The notes beneath the pieces were generated by a model, which did not search any database, was not told the origin of the DNA, and was given only the letters and a program-made list of their open reading frames with translations. 64,000 nucleotides of DNA from CP2-2F sp034432555 (GTDB taxonomy: Bacteria; Chloroflexota; Anaerolineae; Aggregatilineales; UBA2796), in assembly GCA_034432555.1 (NCBI GenBank), contig DAOUBW010000001.1:38940-102939 (forward strand). Direction: 5' to 3'. A program made the translations under genes and the position numbers. Each line of letters opens with the position of its first letter. Positions within the stretch are counted from its first letter, which is position 1. This document shows positions 51,034 to 59,893 of this stretch, one piece after another.

Positions 51034-52410
51034 TTACTGCCACTCGCCAAGCAGAGTATGGTGTGCGTGCAGGAATGCCTCAACCAATTTTTTCGCCAAT
51101 GGATACGAGCCGATCAACGGGTGCATCATCAGCGCCTCAACTGCCAGCAGCCGTGAGCGCTCTAGAATAGCTTGCGCCGCCAAGCGTTCGTAGCGCTTCA
51201 CACTCTGCATCAGGCGCAGATGATCCTCATGCACCTCACCAATGGGCAGCGGCTGAATGCCTGTGCCATCAATGCGGCAAATCACTTCGACCACATCATC
51301 GGCTGCCATACCGCTAATTGCACCGTTATTTGGCACATTCAAACCTGTATAGTGCGGTGTGCCTGTGGCAATTGCCTCCACACAGCCAAGCGCAACGCCA
51401 GCATAGCCTTCGTCATCCTCACCAACCGTTTCCATACGCGGGCGTGGTTTGCCGCCGCGTGCGTGCGCCATGTAAGAATTGCTGCGCTTGCCCATTACCT
51501 CTTGCCAGATCGCTAAGCCCTGCTCAGGCTGCGTGTCTGCATCAGCGGCGCGCAGCCGCTCCAGCAGTTCTGCCGTCAGGCGTGCCGTCTCTTCGCCGCG
51601 TGTCTCGGGCTTGGCAAGCAGCGCCGTCAACGCCTCATCACGGTGATAGAAGTAGTGCAGGTATTCGTTGAAAAAGGTGGGATAGGTGGCGCGCAGATCA
51701 GCATCAAACATCTGCATGTGCGTGGACTCGATAAACTTCGGATCGGTGAGCAGCGCGGGCAGCACTTCCTCACCGCCGCCGCCGTCGGGATCGGGCTGCA
51801 CACGCACAGAGCGCGTCCAAGACAGATGATTTAGCCCGTAGACCTCGTGGCGCACCTGTGCCAGCGGCACACGCAAATAGCGGCTGGCGGCGTGCTGTGC
51901 GCCGTTCGCGCTATCACAGATGCCGATCACACGCTGAATGCCTGCATCATGCAAGCCTTGCGCCACCAAGCCCGCCGGATTTGTGAAATTGTAGAGCCAT
52001 GCGTTCGGTGCAAGGCGTTCTGCCATGCGGCAGTAATCCAAAATGGCAGGCAGACTCCGCATCGCCATTGCAAAGCCGGCGGCGCCGGTTGTTTCCTGAC
52101 CTAGCACGCCATGCCGAAAGGCGATCTGTTCATCAAGGGCGCGTCCTTGCTCACCGCCGGGACGAATCGAGGTGATGATATGCTGTGCGCCGCTAAGCGC
52201 TTGTTCCGCGTCGGTGGTCAAAGTGACGGTAAAAGGCGCATTCTGCTGGCGTGCAGCAGCTGCACACAAGCCGCCGATCAAGCCCAGTTTTTCGGCATCA
52301 ATATCCATCAGGCACACTTCATGTAATGCCAGCCGTTCAGCGCGCCTCAGCAAAGATGGGATCAAGCGTGGCGTGCGAACACCGCCGCCACCAATAATTG
52401 TTAATTTCAT
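51034..52410 (-). CDS. Glycoside hydrolase family 4 (6-phospho-beta-glucosidase-like)
   Basis: 458 residues. The NAD-binding Rossmann start KLTIIGGGGVRTPRLI, the YNFTNPAGL segment and GLNHLSW, which contributes the metal-binding His, identify GH4. The conserved Cys (metal ligand) is present in ICDSANG, although the following residues differ from the common CNVP. GH4 enzymes use NAD+ and Mn2+ in a redox-assisted hydrolysis. No PTS component is seen here; substrates would more likely arrive through the divergent ABC importer and be phosphorylated by the neighbouring PfkB kinase. Likely cytoplasmic glycoside breakdown. Confidence 0.9.
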   Translation of the reverse strand: MKLTIIGGGGVRTPRLIPSLLRRAERLALHEVCLMDIDAEKLGLIGGLCAAAARQQNAPFTVTLTTDAEQALSGAQHIITSIRPGGEQGRALDEQIAFRHGVLGQETTGAAGFAMAMRSLPAILDYCRMAERLAPNAWLYNFTNPAGLVAQGLHDAGIQRVIGICDSANGAQHAASRYLRVPLAQVRHEVYGLNHLSWTRSVRVQPDPDGGGGEEVLPALLTDPKFIESTHMQMFDADLRATYPTFFNEYLHYFYHRDEALTALLAKPETRGEETARLTAELLERLRAADADTQPEQGLAIWQEVMGKRSNSYMAHARGGKPRPRMETVGEDDEGYAGVALGCVEAIATGTPHYTGLNVPNNGAISGMAADDVVEVICRIDGTGIQPLPIGEVHEDHLRLMQSVKRYERLAAQAILERSRLLAVEALMMHPLIGSYPLAKKLVEAFLHAHHTLLGEWQ

Positions 52411-52430
52411 TACGAAATATCCTAAAGTGC

Positions 52431-52460
52431 TTGCCGTGTCTGTCCGTATGCTTCTATAAT
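52431..52460 (+). promoter_or_regulatory. Sigma-70-like promoter of the ABC importer operon
   Basis: TTGCCG (52431-52436) and a perfect TATAAT (52455-52460) with an 18-base spacer, about 40 bases before ATG 52501. It lies in the 90-base divergent gap with the GH4 gene. Confidence 0.6.
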
Positions 52461-52500
52461 AACCAGCGTGCCCATTTTAGAAAGGGAGAAAGATTTTCCG

Positions 52501-54078
52501 ATGACTTTGAGACGTATTTCTCTGCTGGTTGCCGTTGCGATGCTAGTTGTCACGCTGGCACCGCTCAGCAACTCGACCTATGCCCAAGATGCCGTGCGGA
52601 TCGCCTTCCGCGAGAACGACGCCCGTACCCTTGATCCACAGGCTGCCAGCGGCACCGATGATTTTCTTGCCGTCCGCAATATCTGCGAAGGCTTGGTGGA
52701 TTATGATCCGGAGACGCTGGCGCCCATTCCCGGCTTGGCGGACTCGTGGACGATCAGTGCAGATAGCACCGTATACACCTTCAAACTGCGTTCAGGGGTC
52801 ACCTTCCACAGCGGGCGCCAACTAACCGCTGAAGATGTAGTCTACACCCTAACGCGCTTGGGCAACCCGGATACCGGCACGTCCTACACGGCGGGCTTGG
52901 TGTTGGGTGGCGTGAAGGGCTATTCCGCCATGCGCGCTCAGGAGAACCGCGCCACTGAGTTGGAAGGCGTGAAAGCGCTGGACGACATGACCGTTGAGAT
53001 CACGCTCAACGCGCCGCGTTCTGCCTTCTTGCAGCAGCTAACGCTGCCCGGCGCCTACATTGTGGATAAGGAAGCTGCCGACGCTGAGGGCTTCAACGAG
53101 AATCCTGTTTGCACTGGTCCCTACAAGGTGCGCCAATGGACTCGCCAGCAACAGTTGGTGTTGGAAGCCTACGAAGGCTACTGGGGTGGTGCGCCCAAGA
53201 TCAAGACCGTCGAGATTCGCGTGCTGCCACAGCAATCGCTACAGGTGATCGAGTTTGAAGGCGGCAATCTGGACGCCGCTTGGGTGCCAGAGGCAGAACT
53301 GCCACGCCTACGCGATGATGCAGCGCTGAATGCACAGTTGCTCACCATCCCCGTGCTTTCACTGTTCCACTTGCGCGTTAACCTTGCTGACCCCGTCATG
53401 AGCGATCCGCGTGTGCGCCGCGCTTTTGTGATGGCAATTGATCGCCAAACCATTGTGGATACCGTTCTGCAAGGGCAAGGTAGCCCCGCTAAGGCAATTT
53501 TCCCACCCGGCTTGCCCGCCCGCGATGACAGCTACGATCCGCTGCCCTACAATGTGGATATGGCAAAGCAGCTTTTGGCAGAGGCAGGCTATCCGAATGG
53601 TGTTGATCTTGAAGTTCGCACGGGCGAAATCGAGACTGAGCGCCGCATTATGGCAGCCGTTGCCCAACAAGTGGCAGCCGCCGGCATTCGCCTGAAGGTG
53701 AACGCCACTGAGCGCACCGTCTACGATCAGGATCGCGCCGTGTGCAACATGCAGATGGGTACCATTGGCTGGGGTATGGACTACCCAGACCCTGATAACA
53801 TCATCTCGGTGACCATTGCGGCTGGCTCGCGTGTGCGTGCTGCCTGCGGCTACGACGCCTTTGAAGGGCATGACGAAATCAAGGCGCTGATTGACAAGGC
53901 GGGCGCCATGCCGCTCGGTGAAGAGCGCAATGCCGTCTATCGTGAGGCAGAGAAATTGGCGATGGATATTGCCGTGATCCTGCCTATCGTTCACTACAGT
54001 CGTTCGCTGCTGGCTAACGATATGGTGAGGGATGCAGTGGATAATCAGGGCGAATTGCGCTTCTTCCGCATTCAGTAG
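52501..54078 (+). CDS. ABC transporter substrate-binding protein, family 5 (oligopeptide type)
   Basis: 525 residues from ATG 52501, giving a signal peptide (RRISLLVAVAMLVVTLAPL...YAQD) without lipobox. The SBP_bac_5 fold is recognisable from NARTLDPQ-like DARTLDPQA, GLADSWTIS, LRSGVTFHSGR and MDYPDPDN. It captures peptides, or in some lineages oligosaccharides, outside the membrane and delivers them to the permeases encoded downstream. The divergent GH4/PfkB pair and the PIG-L deacetylase gene in the same operon hint at a sugar-containing ligand. No ATPase gene follows, so a shared ATPase elsewhere is implied. Confidence 0.9.
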   Translation: MTLRRISLLVAVAMLVVTLAPLSNSTYAQDAVRIAFRENDARTLDPQAASGTDDFLAVRNICEGLVDYDPETLAPIPGLADSWTISADSTVYTFKLRSGVTFHSGRQLTAEDVVYTLTRLGNPDTGTSYTAGLVLGGVKGYSAMRAQENRATELEGVKALDDMTVEITLNAPRSAFLQQLTLPGAYIVDKEAADAEGFNENPVCTGPYKVRQWTRQQQLVLEAYEGYWGGAPKIKTVEIRVLPQQSLQVIEFEGGNLDAAWVPEAELPRLRDDAALNAQLLTIPVLSLFHLRVNLADPVMSDPRVRRAFVMAIDRQTIVDTVLQGQGSPAKAIFPPGLPARDDSYDPLPYNVDMAKQLLAEAGYPNGVDLEVRTGEIETERRIMAAVAQQVAAAGIRLKVNATERTVYDQDRAVCNMQMGTIGWGMDYPDPDNIISVTIAAGSRVRAACGYDAFEGHDEIKALIDKAGAMPLGEERNAVYREAEKLAMDIAVILPIVHYSRSLLANDMVRDAVDNQGELRFFRIQ

Positions 54079-54098
54079 ATCGCGCGTCAAAGCTTGGG

Positions 54099-54134
54099 AA
54101 GGGCGGTGCGCAGCGTTGTGCGCTGCCCTTTTTT
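54099..54134 (+). terminator. Intrinsic terminator after the substrate-binding protein gene
   Basis: A 13-base stem with three G-U pairs (54099-54111 with 54118-54130), a six-base loop and a run of six T. It probably attenuates transcription between the highly expressed binding protein and the permeases. Confidence 0.8.
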
Positions 54135-54319
54135 ATCAGAGTTGTTGGCGCGTAGAATCCTGCCATAAAACTTGATAGGGAACGGCTTTGCAGCATAGCG
54201 CGCCACACTGCTCGCCAACCCAATACATCACCTGCTCACCACGTGGCAGCCTTTTCACGATTCGCGCAATACGTTACACTCTTACCCATCGAAACACTAG
54301 CGCCGTCAAACAATGCACC

Positions 54320-55243
54320 ATGACTCGTTACATTATCAGCCGCCTGATTCAGCTGCTGCCGACCATACTCGGCATTTATACGCTCGCCTTCTTCCTGATG
54401 CGCGTGCTGCCCGGTGATCCCGCTACCTTCATCATCGGTGTGCGTGATGATACAGAGGCTGTGGATAACCTTCGCCGCATCATGCGCCTTGATGAACCAC
54501 TTTTTAACCAGTATCTCGGATTTTTAGGAGATGGATTACGCGGCGACTTTGGGCGCAGCTACATTACTGGGCAGCCTGTCAACGAGATGATCACAACCGC
54601 TTTTCCGATCACCTTGCGGCTTGCCCTTGCCGCCACCTTTTTCGCGGTAGTGGTTGGCATTCCTTTGGGCGTGATTGCCGCGTTGCGCCGCAACTCATTT
54701 TGGGATAACATCTCGCGCCTGATTGCGCTTGTCGGTGTCTCGATTCCCGTCTTTTGGCTCGGCATTCAGCTTCAAATTTTATTTGGCTTGCAATTGAAGT
54801 GGCTGCCGATCAGCGGCTCTAGCGAGTTTCGCCATTTGATCTTGCCCGCCATCACCGCCAGCGGCGGCATGTTGGCGCTGCTCACACGCATGACGCGCAG
54901 CAGTATGTTGGAAGAACTCAATCAGGATTATATTCGCACAGCGCGCAGCAAAGGCTTGCGCGAACGCCTTGTGACGATGCGGCACGCCTTGCGAAACGCG
55001 CTGCTGCCCGTCGTCACGGTTTGGGGCGGCAGTTTGGCGGGTCTGCTCTCTGGCACCCTGCTGGTTGAGGTCATTTTCAACTGGACGGGCATGGGTCGTC
55101 TTTTGGTGCAGGCAATCACTACCCGCGATTATCCACTCATGCAGGGCTTGATCATCGTGCTGGCGCTGCTCTATGCCGGTGTCAACCTGCTGGTGGATTT
55201 GCTCTACCCACTCATTGATCCGAGAATTCGCTATGGCAAATAA
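54320..55243 (+). CDS. ABC transporter permease (DppB/OppB-like)
   Basis: 307 residues from ATG 54320; an open frame extends upstream to a TTG at 54188 but that extension is low in family character. It starts with the DppB-type segment RYIISRLIQLLPTILGIYT, includes RVLPGDPA, six predicted membrane segments and the EAA loop region (YIRTARSKGL). It forms one half of the inner-membrane channel of the oligopeptide-type importer, with the following gene supplying the other half. It overlaps that gene by 11 bases. Confidence 0.92.
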   Translation: MTRYIISRLIQLLPTILGIYTLAFFLMRVLPGDPATFIIGVRDDTEAVDNLRRIMRLDEPLFNQYLGFLGDGLRGDFGRSYITGQPVNEMITTAFPITLRLALAATFFAVVVGIPLGVIAALRRNSFWDNISRLIALVGVSIPVFWLGIQLQILFGLQLKWLPISGSSEFRHLILPAITASGGMLALLTRMTRSSMLEELNQDYIRTARSKGLRERLVTMRHALRNALLPVVTVWGGSLAGLLSGTLLVEVIFNWTGMGRLLVQAITTRDYPLMQGLIIVLALLYAGVNLLVDLLYPLIDPRIRYGK

Positions 55244-56126
55244 TGTGATTTTTCTAGAAGGCAACGGGCTAGGTGTGCGGCGACGCAGCCAGTGGCGCGA
55301 TGCGGCACGGCGCTTTTTCGCCAATCCGCTGGCAATCGTCGGCATGGTGATTGTGATAATGGCACTGGCATGTGCCTTCTTCGCGCCGATCCTGGCGCCC
55401 TACGAGGCAAACTGGGGCGATCTGGGCAGGCTTTACGTCAAGCCGCCTTCGCCTGAGCATCCGCTTGGCACGGATGATGTTGGGCGCGATATTTACAGCC
55501 GCATTATTTACGGCGCGCAAATCTCGCTCAAGATCGCCTTGTTCTCACAAGCGCTGGGCGTGCTGATCGGCACAGCGCTCGGTCTGATGGCGGGCTATTA
55601 CGGTGGCTTTGTAGATAGCTTGATCATGCGCTTTGTAGATGTCTTCATGGCATTCCCACTGCTGATCATCGCCATTGCGTTGGTCGCAGTGCTAGGCTCT
55701 GGCGAGAACAACCTGATCATTGGCTTGGCGGCGGTGATTTGGCCGGGCGTCTCGCGCTTGGTGCGCGCACAGGTCTTGATGCTCAAAGAGACGGAATACG
55801 TCTCTGCGGCGCGGCTGATCGGCGTGCGCGATGGCGGCATCATGCTGCGGCACATTCTGCCAAATTTGCTGACGCCGCTGATCGTCTTTGCCACGCTTGG
55901 CACGGCGGGCGTCATCCTTTCGGAGGCGGCGCTCAGTTTCTTAGGGCTTGGCACGGCTGACGCAACCACGCCAAGCTGGGGTAAAATGTTGGCAGAAAGC
56001 CGCGCCTTCATCCGTTCGGCATGGTGGATGCCTTTCTATCCCGGCGTGACGATTTTCTTGGTGGTGCTTGGCTTCAACTTACTTGGTGATGGCTTGCGCG
56101 ATGCGTTGGATGTGCGCGCACGCTAA
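55233..56126 (+). CDS. ABC transporter permease (DppC/OppC-like)
   Basis: 297 residues from ATG 55233, overlapping the DppB-like gene by 11 bases. OppC_N-type start (QWRDAARRFFANPLAIVGM), first membrane helix, HPLGTDDVGRDIYSR as in typical DppC, five further helices, and an EAA loop (EYVSAARLIGVRDG). Partner of the upstream permease. The genes for the two ATPases that normally follow are absent; an amidohydrolase-like PIG-L gene comes next instead. Confidence 0.92.
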   Translation: MANNVIFLEGNGLGVRRRSQWRDAARRFFANPLAIVGMVIVIMALACAFFAPILAPYEANWGDLGRLYVKPPSPEHPLGTDDVGRDIYSRIIYGAQISLKIALFSQALGVLIGTALGLMAGYYGGFVDSLIMRFVDVFMAFPLLIIAIALVAVLGSGENNLIIGLAAVIWPGVSRLVRAQVLMLKETEYVSAARLIGVRDGGIMLRHILPNLLTPLIVFATLGTAGVILSEAALSFLGLGTADATTPSWGKMLAESRAFIRSAWWMPFYPGVTIFLVVLGFNLLGDGLRDALDVRAR

Positions 56127-56144
56127 TTTTCTGCGGAGTAGCCT

Positions 56145-56873
56145 ATGAATGTCCTTGCCATTGGCGCACACGGCGATGATTTAGAAGCATTTTGTGGTGG
56201 CACGTTGGCGCTATGCGCGCAGCGTGGTGATTCCGTGACGATGTGCGTTGTCACAGATGGGCGCGGCAGACCGAAAGGTGATCCTGATCAGATTGCGGCA
56301 ATTCGCCATAAAGAGGCAGCAGCATCCGCAGCGCTCATCAGCGCGGAATTGGCGTGGCTTGCCATGCCTGATGGCGCAGTGGTCGCTGATAAAAACACCT
56401 GCCGTCCCTTTGTAGAGCTGATTCGGCGCGTGAAGCCAGAGTTGATCATCACGCATCCGCCTGAGGATTATCACCCCGATCATACTGCCGTCAGCCGCCT
56501 TGTGATTGAGTCCGTGCAGTTGGCGCGCACTGCCAACTTTGCCGCAGAACTGCCGCCACATCGCGGCGCGGTTGCCGTTTATTTCATGGAGAGTGAGCGC
56601 GGCATTGGCTTTCTGCCGGAAGAATATGTGGATATTAGTGCAGTTTTCGAGGTGAAGCTGCAAATGCTGCGCTGCCATCGCAGCCAGTTTATGCCGCCCA
56701 CCGAGCCGTATGATCCCGACTTTGTGGTGCCGATAGATAACCAGCATCCCTTCATGCGCTATGCCTACGCCATGAGCAGTTTTCGCGGTTTTCAGGCAGA
56801 TGTTGCGTATGCGGAGACGTTCCGCGCTTGGCGTTCGGCGGGTAGGGTGCTAACCAAGCGCGTGCTGCCGTAA
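56145..56873 (+). CDS. PIG-L/LmbE family N-deacetylase
   Basis: 242 residues. The zinc-binding AHGDDLE (AHPDDxE-type, H9, D12-type residues) and HPDHTAVS motifs place it in the PIG-L/LmbE family of Zn-dependent deacetylases, which remove acetyl groups from N-acetylglucosamine-type moieties (MshB, BshB). In the same direction and 18 bases after the permease gene, it is likely part of the importer operon, so it may deacetylate an imported N-acetylated sugar derivative. Substrate is not provable from the sequence. Confidence 0.9.
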   Translation: MNVLAIGAHGDDLEAFCGGTLALCAQRGDSVTMCVVTDGRGRPKGDPDQIAAIRHKEAAASAALISAELAWLAMPDGAVVADKNTCRPFVELIRRVKPELIITHPPEDYHPDHTAVSRLVIESVQLARTANFAAELPPHRGAVAVYFMESERGIGFLPEEYVDISAVFEVKLQMLRCHRSQFMPPTEPYDPDFVVPIDNQHPFMRYAYAMSSFRGFQADVAYAETFRAWRSAGRVLTKRVLP

Positions 56874-56958
56874 AAAAGCCTTTATGGGCGTGCGTTTTAC
56901 GTGAAAAGTGTTAAACTCTGTTCACATAACAGCATCTTTATAACCCATTGGAGTGCTT

Positions 56959-59814
56959 GTGTCCCAACGGATAACGCACACAAAGGCTTCTAATCCAACT
57001 ACCGCCAAACTGACTTTGGATGCGTCAGTGCTGGTTGGCGTAACAGCCGTTGGCGTACCTTCGCATCGGCGCGCTGTGATGAATGCCTTGTGGCGCTGCG
57101 GATTCTCACCTATACTAGCGCCCGATCTCGGTGATATCTCCCCTTCGCTGAGCGATGCCAAAGCCTATATTGAGGTCATTACGCAGCCGCCAAGCAGCCG
57201 CGCAGAGCAGGTTTTCCGCCAAGCAGTTAGCCATGAACTGCCTACCTTGCTGTTCATGACAGCAGAGGCAGCCAAAGCCTATCAGCGGACGGGTGAGGCG
57301 CTACTTTTTAACACACCTGATGAACTAGGCGCCTTGGTAGTGCAGCAATTGGCAGCTTTAACGGAACTGCCCGAACCTTCGTCGCGCCCTGAGCTGCACC
57401 CACCGCACATGGAGTATATCCCTGACCTACCCACACCCTACTTGCCACACCCACACTATTTGCCGCGCCGCATGGTCGGGCGCGCTGCGGACTTAGGCGC
57501 GCTGCGCGCATGGTTTGCCAGCCAAACACCATTGCTGGCGTTGGAGGGCAAAAGCGGTGTTGGCAAAAGCACGTTGGCATGGCACTGGCTGCTGGAAGAC
57601 TGCCTAAGCACGCCCGAACAACCACTGCTGCTGTGGAACTTTGCCGAGAGCAACGGCGGGTTTGAAAATTTTGTGCGCCACGCGCTCGCCTATTTTAATG
57701 GTTTGCCACTTAACATGGTGGATGCACTGCCACGCCCTGACCGCTTGCCAACATTGCTTAACGCTTTAGCAAACCAGCCCGCGCTTTTGGTGCTGGAAAA
57801 CACCGAGCACCTGTTGAAGGCGTATGATAGGCTTGAAGCACCGCATTTGGCTGAACAACGGAGTGATTCACAGCCTGCCAGCAGCGAAATTCAGACCTTT
57901 TTAAGCGCGCTGCCTTCGCTTGGCAAACTCAAGACGCTGATTGTCTCACGCCTTACACCTAGCGCACTGCAAAACAGCGCTGATGTTCAACACCTTTCGC
58001 TTGGTTGCCTTTCCGAGTCGGACGCACATACCTTGTTGGCACAGCTGGTGCTGTACGGTAAAGAGGAGCAGATTGTCGAGTGTGCAGCAGTGCTCAACCA
58101 GCATCCTTTGGCACTCTGCCTTGCCGCTGAGAGCGGTAATGCTCACCCGAACGGCTTTGGCGGCTGGTGGCAGGCAAATCGTGCGGCGCTGGGGCGTGCC
58201 GCGGACGACGCTGAACGTGTAGCGTTGTTGGTCGAGGCAGCGATCAGCGAATTATCCAGCGATGCCCGTGCTTTGCTGCACTATTTGGCGGCACTGCGTT
58301 TTCCCGCTAACTACGCTATGCTTGCCAATTACAGCCCATTTTACGTTGAGCCGCCACGCGCCGTTGAAGAACCGCGCCGTTGGCGCCCTAATTATGAGGA
58401 AGCCAAAGCCGCTTGGGAAATCTATCAGCGCGCTCTTACCGAATATCCGCTGCGGCGCGCTGCGACACAGGCACGCTTGCACACCACCCTTTCTGACCTT
58501 GAAACACGCGGGCTGCTGCTCTGGGATCGTGCGACGAATCGCTACACACTACACCCACTCATTCGGGCTGCCATTCATGCAGCGTGGTCTGCCAAAGATC
58601 GGGAAGCTGCTCTGAACGATGCCTGGCGCTTTTTCGAGCCACTGGCAGCCGATCTGCCTGAGATTCTGAATGATGAGAGCGATCTGCGCGCTGCTATTGA
58701 AGTCTATGTGGCGTGGATTAGCGCTGAAAAGTATGCTGCCGCCGCGCAGTTTTACCGCGAGCGCCTGAGCAAGCCGCTGCTGACACGGCTTGTCGATTCG
58801 CGCAGCGTGGTGCGTTTGCTGACGCCGCTATTTCCAGAAGGCGTGGGCGCCCTGCCTGCCCTTGAATCAATCAAAGACCGCGCCTATTTCGCTCACGAAA
58901 TGGCATTGGCACTTGGCAGCTTAGGGCATTTGGAAGAAGCGCGCCATCTGCTAGAGGAAACATTTGCCCTGTTTATCGAGCTGAACGATCCAACATGGCT
59001 GTGTACTGCGCTCATCAATTATGCCGGCTTGATTGAAGATCAAGCTGCCTTGCGTGTGCGCGTCTTTGAGCTGGTGCGTAAGCTGGCAGTTGCCATCGGC
59101 GATGTCGAAAATCGGGCAGTCGCAAATCTCTTTTTGCTACGCAGTTACGTAGAGATGGGTCAGTGGACAGCCGCCACAGAGGCTTACGAAGGCTTCAGCA
59201 CCAGTTCGGCACGCTACCGCACCACAGCACGCCAAGCAGTCGCGGAGCGCTTCATTGCGCGGATGTTGCTTGAACAAGGGCAAGACCCTAGCGGTTCGCT
59301 CAACCTAGCATGGGAATTTGCTGTGCAGAGCGGCTCTACGGCTGAACAGCGCGCTATTCATGCGTTGTGGGGTGAAGTGGCGCTCTCCTTCATGCAGCGC
59401 CCAGATGCGGCTGAGCGCTTTTTTGAAGAAGCACTGCGGATGACAGAGCCGCATTCTAGCCTTACGGCGGTTTATCGGGGTGGGTTGGCGCGCAGCTATG
59501 CACAACAAGGGCGTGCTGAAGAGGTTCGCAGCCTGATTGAGCAAGGTGTTCCAGCACTTGCCGCCGCCCAATGTTACTTGACGCTGGGCGAGGCTGCACA
59601 GGCTGAGACAGCCGCCCTAGAAGCCTATCTTGCGGCGTGGGCTGAAGGACCGCCTTTCAGCCGCTGGTGGGAAGTGGAACAAGCCCGCGCCGTACTGCGC
59701 GAACTGCGCGTGCCACCGCCTGATTTGCCGCCCTTCAACCCAAACAAGTTCTCGCCGCTGCCACATGATCGCGCTATCCGCGCCTACATCACAGGCATTG
59801 AGCGCGCTAAATAA
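56959..59814 (+). CDS. STAND/NB-ARC-like ATPase with N-terminal DUF4062-like domain and TPR-like tail
   Basis: 951 residues from GTG 56959 (GGAG five bases upstream; GTG 56953 also possible). The N terminus (about 15-115) resembles a degenerate DUF4062 effector module (HRRAVMNALWRCGFSPILAPD). Then an NTPase: Walker A EGKSGVGKST (196-205), Walker B ALLVLEN (near 276-282, where Asp is replaced by Glu), a winged-helix region (about 430-540) and a long helical, TPR-like region (about 560-940). STAND proteins sit inactive until a ligand is sensed by the repeats, then oligomerise and activate the effector. Possible roles are signalling or anti-phage defence. Stand-alone gene with a terminator after it. 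Confidence 0.82.
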   Translation: MSQRITHTKASNPTTAKLTLDASVLVGVTAVGVPSHRRAVMNALWRCGFSPILAPDLGDISPSLSDAKAYIEVITQPPSSRAEQVFRQAVSHELPTLLFMTAEAAKAYQRTGEALLFNTPDELGALVVQQLAALTELPEPSSRPELHPPHMEYIPDLPTPYLPHPHYLPRRMVGRAADLGALRAWFASQTPLLALEGKSGVGKSTLAWHWLLEDCLSTPEQPLLLWNFAESNGGFENFVRHALAYFNGLPLNMVDALPRPDRLPTLLNALANQPALLVLENTEHLLKAYDRLEAPHLAEQRSDSQPASSEIQTFLSALPSLGKLKTLIVSRLTPSALQNSADVQHLSLGCLSESDAHTLLAQLVLYGKEEQIVECAAVLNQHPLALCLAAESGNAHPNGFGGWWQANRAALGRAADDAERVALLVEAAISELSSDARALLHYLAALRFPANYAMLANYSPFYVEPPRAVEEPRRWRPNYEEAKAAWEIYQRALTEYPLRRAATQARLHTTLSDLETRGLLLWDRATNRYTLHPLIRAAIHAAWSAKDREAALNDAWRFFEPLAADLPEILNDESDLRAAIEVYVAWISAEKYAAAAQFYRERLSKPLLTRLVDSRSVVRLLTPLFPEGVGALPALESIKDRAYFAHEMALALGSLGHLEEARHLLEETFALFIELNDPTWLCTALINYAGLIEDQAALRVRVFELVRKLAVAIGDVENRAVANLFLLRSYVEMGQWTAATEAYEGFSTSSARYRTTARQAVAERFIARMLLEQGQDPSGSLNLAWEFAVQSGSTAEQRAIHALWGEVALSFMQRPDAAERFFEEALRMTEPHSSLTAVYRGGLARSYAQQGRAEEVRSLIEQGVPALAAAQCYLTLGEAAQAETAALEAYLAAWAEGPPFSRWWEVEQARAVLRELRVPPPDLPPFNPNKFSPLPHDRAIRAYITGIERAK

Positions 59815-59820
59815 CGCCAG

Positions 59821-59850
59821 CGTGTGGGCGGAATGTATTCCACCCACACG
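59821..59850. terminator. Bidirectional hairpin between the STAND ATPase and M23 genes
   Basis: CGTGTGGG (59821-59828) pairs with CCCACACG (59843-59850), extended by GGAAT/ATTCC inside. It lies between the convergent genes. No T tract is obvious. Confidence 0.6.
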
Positions 59851-59893
59851 CCGTTAGCACATAAGAACAAATTGCGCCACGCTGTTTACAGCA

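Noticed and set aside
54188..54319. 5' extension of the DppB-like permease from a TTG
   Set aside because: The extension has no family character; the ATG at 54320 starts at the typical DppB N terminus.
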